Source: Rubrivivax sp. SCN 71-131
GTDB taxonomy: Bacteria; Pseudomonadota; Gammaproteobacteria; Burkholderiales; Burkholderiaceae_C
NCBI GenBank assembly: GCA_001724995.1
Contig: MEFD01000012.1
Location: 124,001 to 188,000 of the forward strand
Reading direction: 5' to 3'
DNA length: 64,000 bases
Made by a program: the position numbers and the translations under genes. The notes under the pieces were generated by a model. That model worked only from the letters and a program-made list of their open reading frames with translations. It was not told where the DNA came from and searched no databases. This document shows, piece by piece, positions 34,005 through 43,201 of this stretch. The number at the start of each line of letters is the position of its first letter. The first letter of the stretch is position 1.

Positions 34005-35165
34005 TCAGCCCTTCAGCACCGCCCGGACGGCGTCGATGACGCGCTGCACGTCGCCGTCGCCCATGCGCGTGTAGATCGGCAGGCTCACGAGGCGTTCGTA
34101 GGCGTGCTGGCTGTGCGGAAAGTCCTCCGGGCGCAGGCCGTAGCGCTCGCGCCAGTAGGGGTGCAGGTGCAGCGGGATGTAGTGCACGCTGCAGCCGATG
34201 CCGCGCTCGAAAAGGGCTTCGATGAAGCGGTCGCGCGTGATCCCTGCCTCGTCGGCGAGGCGGATCGCGTACAGGTGCCAGGAATGCACGTCGCCCGCGG
34301 CCGGCTGTGGCGGCGTGACGAGGGGCAGGCCGGCGAAGGCGGCGTCGTACTGCGCGGCGATCTCGGCGCGGCGCTGCTGGAAGCCGCGCGCGCGCTGGAG
34401 CTGGTGGATGCCGATCGCCGCGGCGATGTCGGTCAGGTTGTACTTGAAGCCCGGCGCGACGATCTCGTAGGCCCAGCTCGGCACCTTGGCGGTGAAGCGG
34501 TCGAAGGCGTCGCGGCTGATGCCGTGCAGGCGCATCACGCGCGCGCGCTCGGCAAGCGCGGCGTCGCGCGTCACCAGCATGCCGCCCTCGCCCGTCGTCA
34601 TGGTCTTGGTGGCGTAGAAGCTGAAGACCGTGGCGTCGGACGCGAAGCTGCCCACCAGCCGCCCGCCGTGCGTGCTGGGCAGCGCATGCGCGGCGTCCTC
34701 GACCACCTTCAGGCCATGGCGGCGGGCGAGCGCCAGGACGGCCGTCATGTCGACCGCCAGGCCGCCGTAGTGCACCGGCACGATGGCCCTGGTGCGCGGC
34801 GTGATCGCCGCCTCGGCCTGCGCGAGGTCGATGCACAGCGTGGCCGGGTCGATGTCGACCAGCTTCACGTCGGCCCCCAGGTAGCGCACGACTTCGGCGG
34901 TGGCGGTGAAGGTGTGCGTGGTCGTGACGACCTCGTCGCCTGCGCCGATGCCCAGCGCCTCCAGCGCCAGGTGCAGGCCGGCGGTGGCCGAGTTGACGGC
35001 GATGGACTGCAGCGACGGCTCGCCCAGGAAGGCGGTGAAGTCGGCCTCGAAGCGCCTGGCCTTGGGGCCGGTGGTGATCCAGCCCGAGCGCAGCGTGTCG
35101 ACGACCTCGGCGATCTCGGCTTCGCCGATCTCGGGCAGGGCGAAGGGGAGGAAGGGGGGGGTCAT
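34005..35165 (-). CDS. DegT/DnrJ/EryC1/StrS sugar aminotransferase
   Basis: A 386-residue PLP enzyme of the sugar aminotransferase family: [48 protein letters not shown], the HYGG loop, [15 protein letters not shown] and the PLP-binding Lys in [16 protein letters not shown]. It would aminate the 4-keto-6-deoxy sugar made by the neighbouring dehydratase, giving a 4-amino-4,6-dideoxy sugar as in bacillosamine-type pathways (PglE role). The ATG at 35165 overlaps the end of the PIN toxin gene by 4 nt; a longer frame up to 35303 is rejected. Confidence 0.92.
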   Translation of the reverse strand: MTPPFLPFALPEIGEAEIAEVVDTLRSGWITTGPKARRFEADFTAFLGEPSLQSIAVNSATAGLHLALEALGIGAGDEVVTTTHTFTATAEVVRYLGADVKLVDIDPATLCIDLAQAEAAITPRTRAIVPVHYGGLAVDMTAVLALARRHGLKVVEDAAHALPSTHGGRLVGSFASDATVFSFYATKTMTTGEGGMLVTRDAALAERARVMRLHGISRDAFDRFTAKVPSWAYEIVAPGFKYNLTDIAAAIGIHQLQRARGFQQRRAEIAAQYDAAFAGLPLVTPPQPAAGDVHSWHLYAIRLADEAGITRDRFIEALFERGIGCSVHYIPLHLHPYWRERYGLRPEDFPHSQHAYERLVSLPIYTRMGDGDVQRVIDAVRAVLKG

Positions 35166-35677
35166 CGGTGGGAATCCGGCAAGCGACGCGCGCGGCGCTG
35201 AGCTTCGGTCGGCATGGGTCTTCCGCCCGAAGAGGCAATCACATCCACGAGCAGGGACGGCAGATCCGGCGCAAACGGATTGACCACCGTGGTCCCGCGC
35301 CAACTGAAGCCATCCTGCAGATCCTCGCTCAGCAGCAGCCGACAGCGTTGCTCGGCCGCCACCGAGAGGATCAGCGCATCCCAGATCGTGAGTCCGTGGT
35401 CGGCGGACAGGTCAAGCGCCGCCTGCAGGGCCTGCCAGCTCGATTCCCGAACGGCATAGACATCGGTCCAGCGAAGCACATGGGCCTTTGCCAGGCGCGG
35501 CGCCTGGCGCAGCTTGCCGACCAGCACGCGGAAGAGTTCACCAAGCACCTGAACCGGCAGCAACACGGCTTGCTCGGGAAGTGCTTCAAGGACTTCGACC
35601 GCACGCAGGCAGCGTCGCTTGTCACCTGCCCCCTCGGCGTAGGCCAGGACGTTGGTGTCGATCGCGACCCTGAGCAT
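35162..35677 (-). CDS. PIN-domain toxin, VapC type
   Basis: A 171-residue PIN-domain nuclease: [16 protein letters not shown] with the first Asp, [11 protein letters not shown] with Glu, [13 protein letters not shown] with Asp, and [11 protein letters not shown] with the last acidic pair. VapC-type toxins cleave tRNA or rRNA. The roughly 35-residue tail after the PIN domain is rich in Arg. The ATG overlaps the antitoxin stop by one base (TGATG), and the 3' end overlaps the aminotransferase start, tying the module to the glycan genes. Confidence 0.88.
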   Translation of the reverse strand: MLRVAIDTNVLAYAEGAGDKRRCLRAVEVLEALPEQAVLLPVQVLGELFRVLVGKLRQAPRLAKAHVLRWTDVYAVRESSWQALQAALDLSADHGLTIWDALILSVAAEQRCRLLLSEDLQDGFSWRGTTVVNPFAPDLPSLLVDVIASSGGRPMPTEAQRRARRLPDSHR

Positions 35678-35910
35678 CAGCGGTAGAGCTCGTCACGCGT
35701 CCAGTCGCGCCTGCCCTTGGGTCTGACCTGGCGCAGGTGCTCCAGCAAGTGGCGTTTGGCGGCGCTGGGCTCCGCCGGCTCGGACTGCACCGGCGCGATG
35801 GTTGCCACCGGCTTTCCGCGCGAGGTCACGGTCACCGATTTGCCTTCGGCGACCTCGCGCAGAACGGCGGAGAACCGACGATTGGCTTCGGCTGCGCTGA
35901 CGGTCTTCAC
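35677..35910 (-). CDS. Phd/YefM-type antitoxin
   Basis: A 77-residue protein with the Phd/YefM fold: MKTVSAAEANRRFSAVLREV and the beta segment VTVTSRGKPVATIAPV; the C-terminal part (RRDWTRDELYR) would wrap the toxin. It lies directly upstream of the PIN toxin gene, with which it overlaps by one base, and should repress its own promoter in the 78-nt gap after the methyltransferase gene. Confidence 0.88.
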   Translation of the reverse strand: MKTVSAAEANRRFSAVLREVAEGKSVTVTSRGKPVATIAPVQSEPAEPSAAKRHLLEHLRQVRPKGRRDWTRDELYR

Positions 35911-35988
35911 GGCAGGGCACCTTTGTAGTGATGTAGTGATTCGCGAATTCTATGCCCTGCATCGGGACCCTCATGTCATTCGATCGAT

Positions 35989-36678
35989 CTACTTCTTGTC
36001 GATCCTCACCAGCACATGCGTGCGCAGCAGCGGCAACGCGTTCAGCAGCGGCAGCAGCCGCGGGTGCAGGCGTGCCGCGGCGCGGGCCAGCGGCGGGGCG
36101 AGCGTGACGCGGCGCAGGTCGAGGCGGCCTTGCGGGAAGAGCTCTCGCACGCGCGCGAGCGGCACGCCGCGCACGTCGGGGTTGCGCGGGTTGTCGACGG
36201 TGAAGTCATACCAGAGGATGGCGCCGCCGCGGGCGAGCCAGCGCCACATCGCGTCGGCCAGGCGCTGCTGGAAGGCGTCGTCGAGCAGCGAGGAGAAGAC
36301 GGTGGCCTGCAGCACCAGCTGCTGGCTGGCCGGGGCGATGTCGGCCTGCGTCGCGTCGCCTTCGATCAGGCGCAGCGCCGCGGGCAGGCGCGCGCGTGCC
36401 TGCTGCGCGCGCTCGGGCAGCAGCTCGATGCCCTGCAGGTGCTCGGGCGCGAAGCCCAGCTGCAGCAGCTCGAGCAGGTTGCCGCCGCTGCCGCAGCCGA
36501 CTTCGGTCAGGCGCAGGCATTCGACCGAGGCGAGACCCGCGCGCACCAGCAGCGCACGCAGCGCGCGCTGGCGCTCCTGCTGCGCGTACTGCACCTCGGC
36601 GCGCAGAGGGTGGTAGCGCGCGTCGGCGGCGCGGCGGCGGGCGTAGCGCTCGGCGACGGCGTGCGGTTCGTCGTGCAT
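35989..36678 (-). CDS. Class I SAM-dependent methyltransferase
   Basis: A 229-residue protein with SAM motif I LTEVGCGSGGNLLELL, the acidic motif II GIELLPERAQQARARL, the motif VVFSS-like segment LQATVFSSLLDD and a C-terminal WYDFTVDNPRNPDVRG block. It is typical of methyltransferases in O-antigen and exopolysaccharide clusters. The ATG at 36678 is preferred over a TTG at 36690. It stands between the Phd/PIN module and the GT2 gene; the methylated group may be a sugar hydroxyl, not shown by the sequence. Confidence 0.82.
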   Translation of the reverse strand: MHDEPHAVAERYARRRAADARYHPLRAEVQYAQQERQRALRALLVRAGLASVECLRLTEVGCGSGGNLLELLQLGFAPEHLQGIELLPERAQQARARLPAALRLIEGDATQADIAPASQQLVLQATVFSSLLDDAFQQRLADAMWRWLARGGAILWYDFTVDNPRNPDVRGVPLARVRELFPQGRLDLRRVTLAPPLARAAARLHPRLLPLLNALPLLRTHVLVRIDKK

Positions 36679-36709
36679 GGTGAAGGCCAAGGCGCAGGGC
36701 CGCGGTGGT

Positions 36710-37744
36710 TCAGCGCGTCAGACGCGTCGTGCCTTCAGCGTGGCCGAAGCGGCCGCGCCAGGCGTCCCCGAGGCCGCGCGCGAAGCCCAGGCCGTACGAG
36801 AAGTGCATGCAGGCATAGGCCCAGCCGATCGCCAGCCACTGCCCGGGCTCGCGCCAGGGCGGCGCCAGCCGCGCCGCGCTGCCCAGCGCCGCCCCGGCGT
36901 AGAGCGCCAGCAGCGCCGCCAGCAGGCCCCACGCCGGCGGCCAGGCCAGGCCTGCGGCGGCCAGCATCGTCGCCAGCAGGATGAGCGCAAACGGCATCAG
37001 GTGGCGCGGCGAGGCCGGCAGGCGGTGCTTGCGGATCACCGCGACCTTCCAGTAGCCGTACTGCCAGAACTGCCGCGCCAGCGCCGTGAACGAGGCGCGC
37101 GGCGTGTACCAGCTGCGGATGGCCGGGCTCTGCCAGACGCGGCCGCCGCCGCGGCGGATGCGCAGGTTGAGCTCGTCGTCCTGGTTGCGCACCAGGGTCT
37201 CGTCGAAACCGCCCAGGCGTAGCAGTTCCGAGCGCCGCCAGGCGCCGAGGTAGACGGTGTCGACCTCGCCCTCGTAGTCGGCGCGGCGCGAGGCGGCCCC
37301 GCCGGAGCCGAAGCCGCTGGCGAAGGCGCGTGCGATGGCGCGCCCGATGGCGCGTGCGCGGCCGCCCTCGGCAAGCGGGGTCCAGGGGCCGCCGACGCAG
37401 GTCGCGCCGGTGGCGGCCAGGACGCGCACGCATTGCCGCACGTAGTCCTCGGCGTAGACGGTGTGCACGTCCATGCGCACGATGACCTCGCCCTCGGCCA
37501 GGGCGATGGCGCGGTTGAGGCCGGTGGAGACGATGCGCCCGGGGTTGTCGATGACGAGCAGGCGCGGCTCGGCGGCCGCGCGCGCGGCCAGCAGCTCGCG
37601 CGTGCCATCGTCGCTGGCGCCGTCGGCGACGACGAGCTGCAGCGTGTCGCCGGGCGCGAGCTGCTGCGCGAGCACCGAGCGCAGGAAGGCGTCGAGATGC
37701 GCGGCCTCGTTGCGGCAGGGGACGATGACGCTGGTGCGCGTCAT
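36710..37744 (-). CDS. Glycosyltransferase family 2, ExoA-like
   Basis: A 344-residue processive-type GT2: TSVIVPCRNEAAHLDAFLRS, VVADGASDDGTRELL, NPGRIVSTGLNRAIALAEG, RMDVHTVY (DXD-like), then GGFDETLVRNQDDELNLRIR and QFWQYGYWK in place of QxxRW. Two C-terminal hydrophobic segments (LILLATMLAAAGL and ALLALYAGAALG) anchor it in the inner membrane. It resembles ExoA of succinoglycan synthesis. It overlaps the GT4 gene start by 4 nt. It would extend the lipid-linked glycan on the cytoplasmic face. Confidence 0.88.
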   Translation of the reverse strand: MTRTSVIVPCRNEAAHLDAFLRSVLAQQLAPGDTLQLVVADGASDDGTRELLAARAAAEPRLLVIDNPGRIVSTGLNRAIALAEGEVIVRMDVHTVYAEDYVRQCVRVLAATGATCVGGPWTPLAEGGRARAIGRAIARAFASGFGSGGAASRRADYEGEVDTVYLGAWRRSELLRLGGFDETLVRNQDDELNLRIRRGGGRVWQSPAIRSWYTPRASFTALARQFWQYGYWKVAVIRKHRLPASPRHLMPFALILLATMLAAAGLAWPPAWGLLAALLALYAGAALGSAARLAPPWREPGQWLAIGWAYACMHFSYGLGFARGLGDAWRGRFGHAEGTTRLTR

Positions 37745-38814
37745 CGCCGCCGCTCCAGCAGCCCGCGGTAGAGCCTGTCCATGTGGTCCATCTGCAGCGC
37801 GCGGCTGCCCTCGCGGCGGATGCGATCGAGCTGCGCGGCGGCGATGCGCCCGGCGCGCGCCGGGTCGTCGGCGAGCGTCGCCAGCGCCGCGGCAAGTGCG
37901 GCCACGTCGCCGCCGGCGACGATCTGCAGCGGGTCGGCGTCGAGCCAGCGGCGATTGGCCGGCAGGTCGCTGGCCAGCACCGGCAGCCCGCAGGCCATGC
38001 TCTCCAGCACCGAGACCGAGGTCGCATCGCTTGCCGGCACCGAGACGCTGACGTGGCCGCGCTGCATCACGTCGACCATCGTCGCATCGTCGACGCGCCC
38101 GTGAAAGCGCGTGCACGCGCCCAGGCCGAGCGCGGCCACGAGGGCGCGCAGCGCGGCTTCGTCCTCGCCCCCACCCAGCAGGTGCAGCGTCACCGGCCGC
38201 GTCGCGGCAAGGGCCGCGACGGCGCGCACGATGGTGTCGATGCGGTAGTTCGCGGACCAGCTGCGCAGGCTGACGATGGTGAACGGCTCGGGGGCCGCGC
38301 GCCGCGGCGGCGGCACGAAGCGCGCCAGGTCGACGCCCCAGTGCAGCAGCTCGCGCGGCACGCGCGGCGCCATCGCGGCACTGATCGCCAGCAGTTCCTC
38401 GGCGTCGCCCGTCACCAGGTCGGCGCGGCGCAGCGTCCAGCGCGTGAGCGCGCGCAGCAGGGCGCTGTGCCGGGGCGTGACGAGCAGGTCGCTGCCCCAG
38501 GCCGTCAGCACGCACGGCCGCCGCGGCTGCACCGCGGCGAGGAAGCCGTACGAGGTGACGTAGTGCGCATGCACGATGTCGGGCGCGAGCGCGGCGATGG
38601 CGCGCGCGGCCTCGCCGCGCCGCAGCAGCCAGTCGCTTGCGCGGCGCACCGGCGACAGCACGCGCTGCTCGACGCCGTCGATCGGCGCCGGCCGCGCCGT
38701 CACCAGCGAGACGCGCCAGCCGCGCGCGATCATCTCGCCGGCCCAGCGGCGCACGTGCGGGCTCGTCGCATCGCCGAGCAGGCCCAGGTGCGGCTCAGCC
38801 ATCGGCACGTCCAT
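37741..38814 (-). CDS. Glycosyltransferase family 4 (GT-B fold)
   Basis: A 357-residue retaining GT-B glycosyltransferase: N-domain LGLLGDATSPHVRRWAGEMI and IVHAHYVTSYGFL, C-domain IVSLRSWSANYRIDTIVRAV, LHLLGGGEDEAAL, FHGRVDDATMVDVMQRG and the EX7E-type SVSVLESMACGLPVLASDLP. The ATG at 38814 overlaps the acyltransferase gene by 20 nt; an ATG at 38802 is the other choice. It probably acts on the lipid-linked oligosaccharide with the ExoA-like GT2. Confidence 0.88.
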   Translation of the reverse strand: MDVPMAEPHLGLLGDATSPHVRRWAGEMIARGWRVSLVTARPAPIDGVEQRVLSPVRRASDWLLRRGEAARAIAALAPDIVHAHYVTSYGFLAAVQPRRPCVLTAWGSDLLVTPRHSALLRALTRWTLRRADLVTGDAEELLAISAAMAPRVPRELLHWGVDLARFVPPPRRAAPEPFTIVSLRSWSANYRIDTIVRAVAALAATRPVTLHLLGGGEDEAALRALVAALGLGACTRFHGRVDDATMVDVMQRGHVSVSVPASDATSVSVLESMACGLPVLASDLPANRRWLDADPLQIVAGGDVAALAAALATLADDPARAGRIAAAQLDRIRREGSRALQMDHMDRLYRGLLERRR

Positions 38815-39370
38815 CGGCCCAGGCGTCGTAGGCCGCGCGCGCCTCGGGATGCGCCTGCAGCCAGGGGCGATCGAGCTCGCGCGTGTCGCCCACCACCCGC
38901 GCCGGCTGTCCGGCGACGACGGCGAAGTCGGGCACCTCGCCGTCGACGTAGCTGTAGGCCTTGACGAGCACGCCGCGGCCGATGCGGCTGCCCGCCATCA
39001 CCACGCTGTGCGGGCCGATGAAGCTGTAGGCGCCGATGTGCGTGGCCGCGCGCACGACGCCCGGCGGCTCGGCGCTGCCCCAGTAGCTGCGCCCGGCCAG
39101 GCGCAGCGCCCGGTGGCTGCTGTGCGTGAGCAGCGCGCAATGCGTCGTCACCTGCACGCCCTCGCCGAGGTGCAGCCCGCCCGAGGCGTCGAGCAGGTTG
39201 AAGGGGCCGACGTAGACGTGGTCGCCGATGTCCAGCCGCTGCGGCGATTCGATGCGCGTGGCGCTGCTGATGCGCGTGTGCGCCAGCCAGCGGCCGTCGC
39301 CGCGGCGCCAGCCGTAGAGCATGCGCGGCCCGACCAGGGCGCGCCAGCGGCCTTGCAGCCATTCACGCAT
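38795..39370 (-). CDS. Left-handed beta-helix (hexapeptide) acyltransferase
   Basis: A 191-residue LbH acyltransferase of the WbbJ/CysE type: hexapeptide repeats run from RIESPQRLDIGDHVYVGPF through HIGAYSFIGPHSVVMAGSRI to VVAGQPARVVGD, with a catalytic-type His in LLTHSSHRA. Such enzymes O- or N-acetylate sugars. With the dehydratase and aminotransferase it could acetylate the amino sugar, though the sequence is nearer to O-acetyltransferases than to PglD. Its ATG overlaps the flippase stop by one base. Confidence 0.85.
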   Translation of the reverse strand: MREWLQGRWRALVGPRMLYGWRRGDGRWLAHTRISSATRIESPQRLDIGDHVYVGPFNLLDASGGLHLGEGVQVTTHCALLTHSSHRALRLAGRSYWGSAEPPGVVRAATHIGAYSFIGPHSVVMAGSRIGRGVLVKAYSYVDGEVPDFAVVAGQPARVVGDTRELDRPWLQAHPEARAAYDAWADGRADG

Positions 39371-40692
39371 CAGCGTCGCCCTCCCCGTCGCGACGCCGGG
39401 GATGCTACGCTGCGCAGCCCGTCCCACAGCGCCGCCCACGGCGCGCGGCCGGAGGGTTTCACCAGCGCCGAGAGCGGCAACCCGGCCGAACGCGCGAAGC
39501 GCCAGGCGAGCACCGCGACGCTGCTGGCGTAGGCGAGGCTTGCGGCCAGCGCCGCCCCGGCGCTGCCCAGGCGCGGCACCAGCAGCAGCGCCAGGCCGGC
39601 GTTGAGCAGCAGCGACAGCGCCGCCACCTGGCCGGGCACCTGCGGCCGGCCGAGGTGGTGGGTGAACCAGGCCGAGAGCGAGCCCGCCGCGCCGAAGAGC
39701 AGCACGCCCGGCAGCAGCAGCGCCAGCGGCAGCAGGCTGGCCGCGTAGGCGGGGCCGAGCAGGCGCGGCACCAGCAGCCAGGCCAGCAGCCACAGCAGCG
39801 GCGCCGCGGGGACGAGCGCCGCCACGCCCAGCTGCATCACGCGCACCGTCAAGGCCGCGGCCTGTTCGCGCTGCGGCCTGCCGATGCGTCCGTAGGCGGC
39901 CTGCGTGAGCGAGCCGGAGACGAACCAAAGCAGCTCGGCGACGACGACGGCGATCGAGTACACGCCGGTGGCCGACAGTCCGACCAGCCGCTCGACGACG
40001 AAGAGGCCGACGCGGTAGTTGAGCAGCGCGACGAGGTTGGTGAGGCCGATGGTGGCGATGAAGCCGGCCTCGCCGCGCAGCGCGCGCAGGTCGGGGGCGG
40101 CGAGCCGGCCGCTGCGCCAGAGCCAGGCGACGAGCACGCCGCCGACGGCAACCTTGGCCAGCACCCAGGCGAGCAGCACGCCGCCCAGCTGTGCGCGCTG
40201 CAGCAGCGCCAGCGCGCCGACGAGCAGCAGCGCCAGCAGCGGCGGTGCCAGCGCCAGGCGCGCCATCGGCAGCATGCGCCCGGCGCCCAGCCACAGGCCC
40301 TGCAGGTTGGGCGCCTGCAGCAGCACCGGTGCAGCCAGCGCCAGCAGCCACAGCCAGCGGTAGGCCGGCGGCCCCCAGGTCGAGAGCGCGAGCAGCGCCA
40401 GGCCCGCCAGCACGCCGAGCAGGGCCGAGGCGAGCACGGTCGCGCCCGTCAGCGCGCGCGGCCAGGCGCCGCGCTGCGACACCTGTCGCGCCAGCGCCAG
40501 GCCCAGGCCGGAGAACAGCGCCAGCAGCACGCCCTCCACGCTCGTGAAGAGCGCGAAGGCGCCCTGGGCCTCGGTGCCGATGCGCGCCACGAGCGTGGTG
40601 ATCGCCAGCACCAGCGCCACACCCAGGAGCCGCGTCGCCAGGTTGACGAGCGTGCCGCGGGCAACGCTGTCCATCGGCGGCGGTGCGGGCAT
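39370..40692 (-). CDS. Wzx-type oligosaccharide flippase
   Basis: A 440-residue protein with about twelve membrane helices, of the polysaccharide biosynthesis/MVF clan: N-terminal RGTLVNLATRLLGVALVLAI, GLGLALARQVSQRG and the mid-protein GLTNLVALLNYRVGLFVVERL. It would flip the undecaprenyl-linked oligosaccharide to the periplasm. It is the first gene of the minus-strand glycan operon, with a short gap of 83 nt to the divergent lysS gene, so its promoter must lie near 40693-40730. Confidence 0.85.
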   Translation of the reverse strand: MPAPPPMDSVARGTLVNLATRLLGVALVLAITTLVARIGTEAQGAFALFTSVEGVLLALFSGLGLALARQVSQRGAWPRALTGATVLASALLGVLAGLALLALSTWGPPAYRWLWLLALAAPVLLQAPNLQGLWLGAGRMLPMARLALAPPLLALLLVGALALLQRAQLGGVLLAWVLAKVAVGGVLVAWLWRSGRLAAPDLRALRGEAGFIATIGLTNLVALLNYRVGLFVVERLVGLSATGVYSIAVVVAELLWFVSGSLTQAAYGRIGRPQREQAAALTVRVMQLGVAALVPAAPLLWLLAWLLVPRLLGPAYAASLLPLALLLPGVLLFGAAGSLSAWFTHHLGRPQVPGQVAALSLLLNAGLALLLVPRLGSAGAALAASLAYASSVAVLAWRFARSAGLPLSALVKPSGRAPWAALWDGLRSVASPASRRGGRR

Positions 40693-40723
40693 GGGGCGAC
40701 GGGCAAAAGCGCCCGATTGTAGG

Positions 40724-40751
40724 TTGCCACCCCGGGGTCGCCGCCTAGAAT
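40724..40751 (+). promoter_or_regulatory. Probable sigma-70 promoter of lysS
   Basis: TTGCCA (40724-40729) and TAGAAT (40746-40751) are separated by 16 bp and lie 24 nt before the lysS ATG. Both boxes match the consensus in four or five of six positions. They sit in the only AT-containing part of the 83-nt gap shared with the divergent flippase gene. Confidence 0.6.
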
Positions 40752-40775
40752 TCGAGCCCTTTCAAGGCCTCGACG

Positions 40776-42296
40776 ATGACCTCTGCCCTGCCCCCGCCGA
40801 CCGTCACCCCGACCGTGACCCCCGACGAAAACCAGCTGATGACGGAGCGGCGCGTGAAGCTGGCGGCGATCCGCGGCGCGGGCGTGGCCTTCCCGAACGA
40901 CTTCCGGCCCACGCACAAGGCGGCCGACCTGCATCACCGCCACGACCAGGTGCCCGGCGAGGAACTCGAGGCGCAGGCGGTGGAGGTGGCCCTGGCCGGG
41001 CGGCTGATGCTCAAGCGGGTCATGGGCCGCGCCTGCTTCGGCACGCTGCAGGACGGCACGGGGCGCATCCAGCTCTACGTCACGCTCGACAACGTCGGCC
41101 AGGAGGCGCTGGAGGCCTTCAAGCACTGGGACCTGGGCGACATCCTCGGCTGCGAGGGCACGCTGTTTCGCACCAAGAGCGGCGAGCTCTCGGTGAAGGC
41201 CCGGCGCGTGCGGCTGCTGACGAAGAGCCTGCGCCCGCTGCCCGACAAGTTCCACGGCATGGCCGACCCGGAGCAGAAGGTGCGCCAGCGCTACGTCGAC
41301 CTGATGACCGACGAGGCGGCGCGCACGCGCTTCGTCGCGCGCAGCAAGACGGTGGCCTCGATCCGCAACTTCATGGTCGAGCACGGCTTCCTCGAGGTCG
41401 AGACGCCGATGCTGCACCCCATCCCCGGCGGCGCCAACGCGCGCCCCTTCGTCACCCACCACAACGCGCTCGACCAGGACATGTTCCTGCGCATCGCGCC
41501 CGAGCTCTACCTCAAGCGCCTGCTCGTGGGCGGCTTCGAGCGCGTGTTCGAGATCAACCGCAGCTTCCGCAACGAGGGGATCAGCGTCCGCCACAACCCC
41601 GAGTTCACGATGATGGAGTTCTACGCGGCGTACTGGTCCTACCACGAGCTGATGGACTTCACCGAAAGCCTGCTGCGCCACGCCGCGCGCATGGCCACGG
41701 GCAGTGCCGCGCTCAGCTACGGCGGCCGCACGGTGGACCTGGACAAGCCCTTCGCGCGGCTTTCGGTGCGCGACGCGCTGGTGGCGCACGCCGGGCTCTC
41801 GGTCGAGCAGGCCGGGGACGCGGCGCAGCTGCACGCGCGGCTGAAGCAGCTCGGGCAGGAGCCGCCGGCGCACTGGAAGCTCGCCGAGCTGCAGTTCGGG
41901 CTCTTCGAGGCGGTGGTCGAGGACAAGCTCTGGCAGCCGACCTTCATCATCGACTATCCCGTCGAGGTCAGCCCGCTGGCGCGCGCCAGCGACACCGACC
42001 CGGCCGTCACCGAGCGCTTCGAGCTCTTCATCACCGGGCGCGAGATGGCCAACGGCTTCTCCGAGCTCAACGACGCCGAGGACCAGGCGGCGCGCTTCGC
42101 CGCCCAGGCGGCGAACAAGGAGGCCGGCGACGAGGAGGCGATGTACTACGACGCCGACTTCGTGCGCGCGCTCGAGTACGGCATGCCCCCGGCCGGTGGC
42201 TGCGGCGTGGGTATCGACCGCCTGGTGATGCTGCTCACCGACAGCCCGAGCATCCGCGACGTGATCCTCTTCCCGGCGCTGCGGCGCGAGGGCTGA
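40776..42296 (+). CDS. lysS: Lysyl-tRNA synthetase, class II
   Basis: The 506-residue enzyme charges tRNA-Lys. An OB-fold anticodon-binding domain (residues 60-165) precedes the class II core: motif 1 [15 protein letters not shown], motif 2 [20 protein letters not shown] and motif 3 [20 protein letters not shown], plus the LysS block [18 protein letters not shown]. Length and motifs are normal. The promoter directly upstream is visible. It is convergent with the enoyl-CoA hydratase gene, 22 nt apart. Confidence 0.97.
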   Translation: MTSALPPPTVTPTVTPDENQLMTERRVKLAAIRGAGVAFPNDFRPTHKAADLHHRHDQVPGEELEAQAVEVALAGRLMLKRVMGRACFGTLQDGTGRIQLYVTLDNVGQEALEAFKHWDLGDILGCEGTLFRTKSGELSVKARRVRLLTKSLRPLPDKFHGMADPEQKVRQRYVDLMTDEAARTRFVARSKTVASIRNFMVEHGFLEVETPMLHPIPGGANARPFVTHHNALDQDMFLRIAPELYLKRLLVGGFERVFEINRSFRNEGISVRHNPEFTMMEFYAAYWSYHELMDFTESLLRHAARMATGSAALSYGGRTVDLDKPFARLSVRDALVAHAGLSVEQAGDAAQLHARLKQLGQEPPAHWKLAELQFGLFEAVVEDKLWQPTFIIDYPVEVSPLARASDTDPAVTERFELFITGREMANGFSELNDAEDQAARFAAQAANKEAGDEEAMYYDADFVRALEYGMPPAGGCGVGIDRLVMLLTDSPSIRDVILFPALRREG

Positions 42297-42318
42297 GACA
42301 GGGCGGGAGAGGGGGTGT

Positions 42319-43107
42319 TCAGCGCTGCTTGAACTGCGGCGCGCGCTTGTTGACGAAGGCGTCCATGCCTTCCTTCTGGTCCTCGGTGGCGAAGAGCGAG
42401 TGGAAGATGCGGCGCTCGTGGTCGACGCCGTCGCGCAGGCCGCCCTCGAAGGCCTTGTTGACGCAGGCCTTGGCCAGCGCCAGGCTCGGCCCGCTGTAGC
42501 CGCAGATCGCGGCCGCGGCGGCAAGCGCCTCGTCGAGCAGCTTGTCGGCCGGCACGATGCGCGAGACCAGGCCCGAGCGCTCGGCCTCCTGCACGTCCAT
42601 CATGCGGCCGGTGAGCACGAGGTCCATGGTCTTGGCCTTGCCCACCGCGCGCGGCAGGCGCTGCGTGCCGCCGGCCCCGGGGATGATGCCGAGCTTGATC
42701 TCGGGCTGGCCGAACTTCGCGTTCTCGGCAGCGATGATGAAGTCGCACATCATCGCCAGTTCGCAGCCGCCGCCGAGCGCGAAGCCCGCCACCGCGGCGA
42801 TGACCGGCTTCCTCACCTGCAGCAGCGTCTCCCAGTTGCGCGTGATGTACTCGCTCTGGTGCACCTGCATGTAGTCGTACCTGGCCATGGCGGCGATGTC
42901 GGCGCCGGCGGCGAAGGCCTTCTCGTTGCCGGTGATGACGATGCAGCCGATGGTGTCGTCGCGGTCGAAGGCGATCAGCGCCTGGCCCATCTCGACCATG
43001 AGCGCGTCGTTGAGCGCGTTGAGCTGCTTGGGGCGGTTGATGCGCACGAGCGCGGTGCGGCGTTCGCCCTCGCCGTGGATTTCGGTAAGGATGAGGGGTT
43101 CGGTCAT
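42319..43107 (-). CDS. Enoyl-CoA hydratase
   Basis: A 262-residue crotonase-fold enzyme: FAAGADIAAMARYDY (oxyanion hole), FALGGGCELAMMCDFIIAAE with the first catalytic Glu region, and FGQPEIKLGIIPGAGGTQRL with the second catalytic Glu, then GLVSRIVP. It matches short-chain enoyl-CoA hydratases (PaaF/FadB-like) of fatty acid or aromatic CoA degradation. The ATG at 43107 is chosen over the open frame to 43164. A TATAGT hexamer about 35 nt upstream on the same strand (43144-43139) may be its -10 box. Confidence 0.93.
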   Translation of the reverse strand: MTEPLILTEIHGEGERRTALVRINRPKQLNALNDALMVEMGQALIAFDRDDTIGCIVITGNEKAFAAGADIAAMARYDYMQVHQSEYITRNWETLLQVRKPVIAAVAGFALGGGCELAMMCDFIIAAENAKFGQPEIKLGIIPGAGGTQRLPRAVGKAKTMDLVLTGRMMDVQEAERSGLVSRIVPADKLLDEALAAAAAICGYSGPSLALAKACVNKAFEGGLRDGVDHERRIFHSLFATEDQKEGMDAFVNKRAPQFKQR

Positions 43108-43201
43108 GGCGCGGGTCTCCAGCGAAGGTCTGCGCGCACTATACGGGCCGGGCGCGATCCACACCCCGGCCGCGCGATCGGCTCCGGCGCGGCGCCGGTT
43201 G

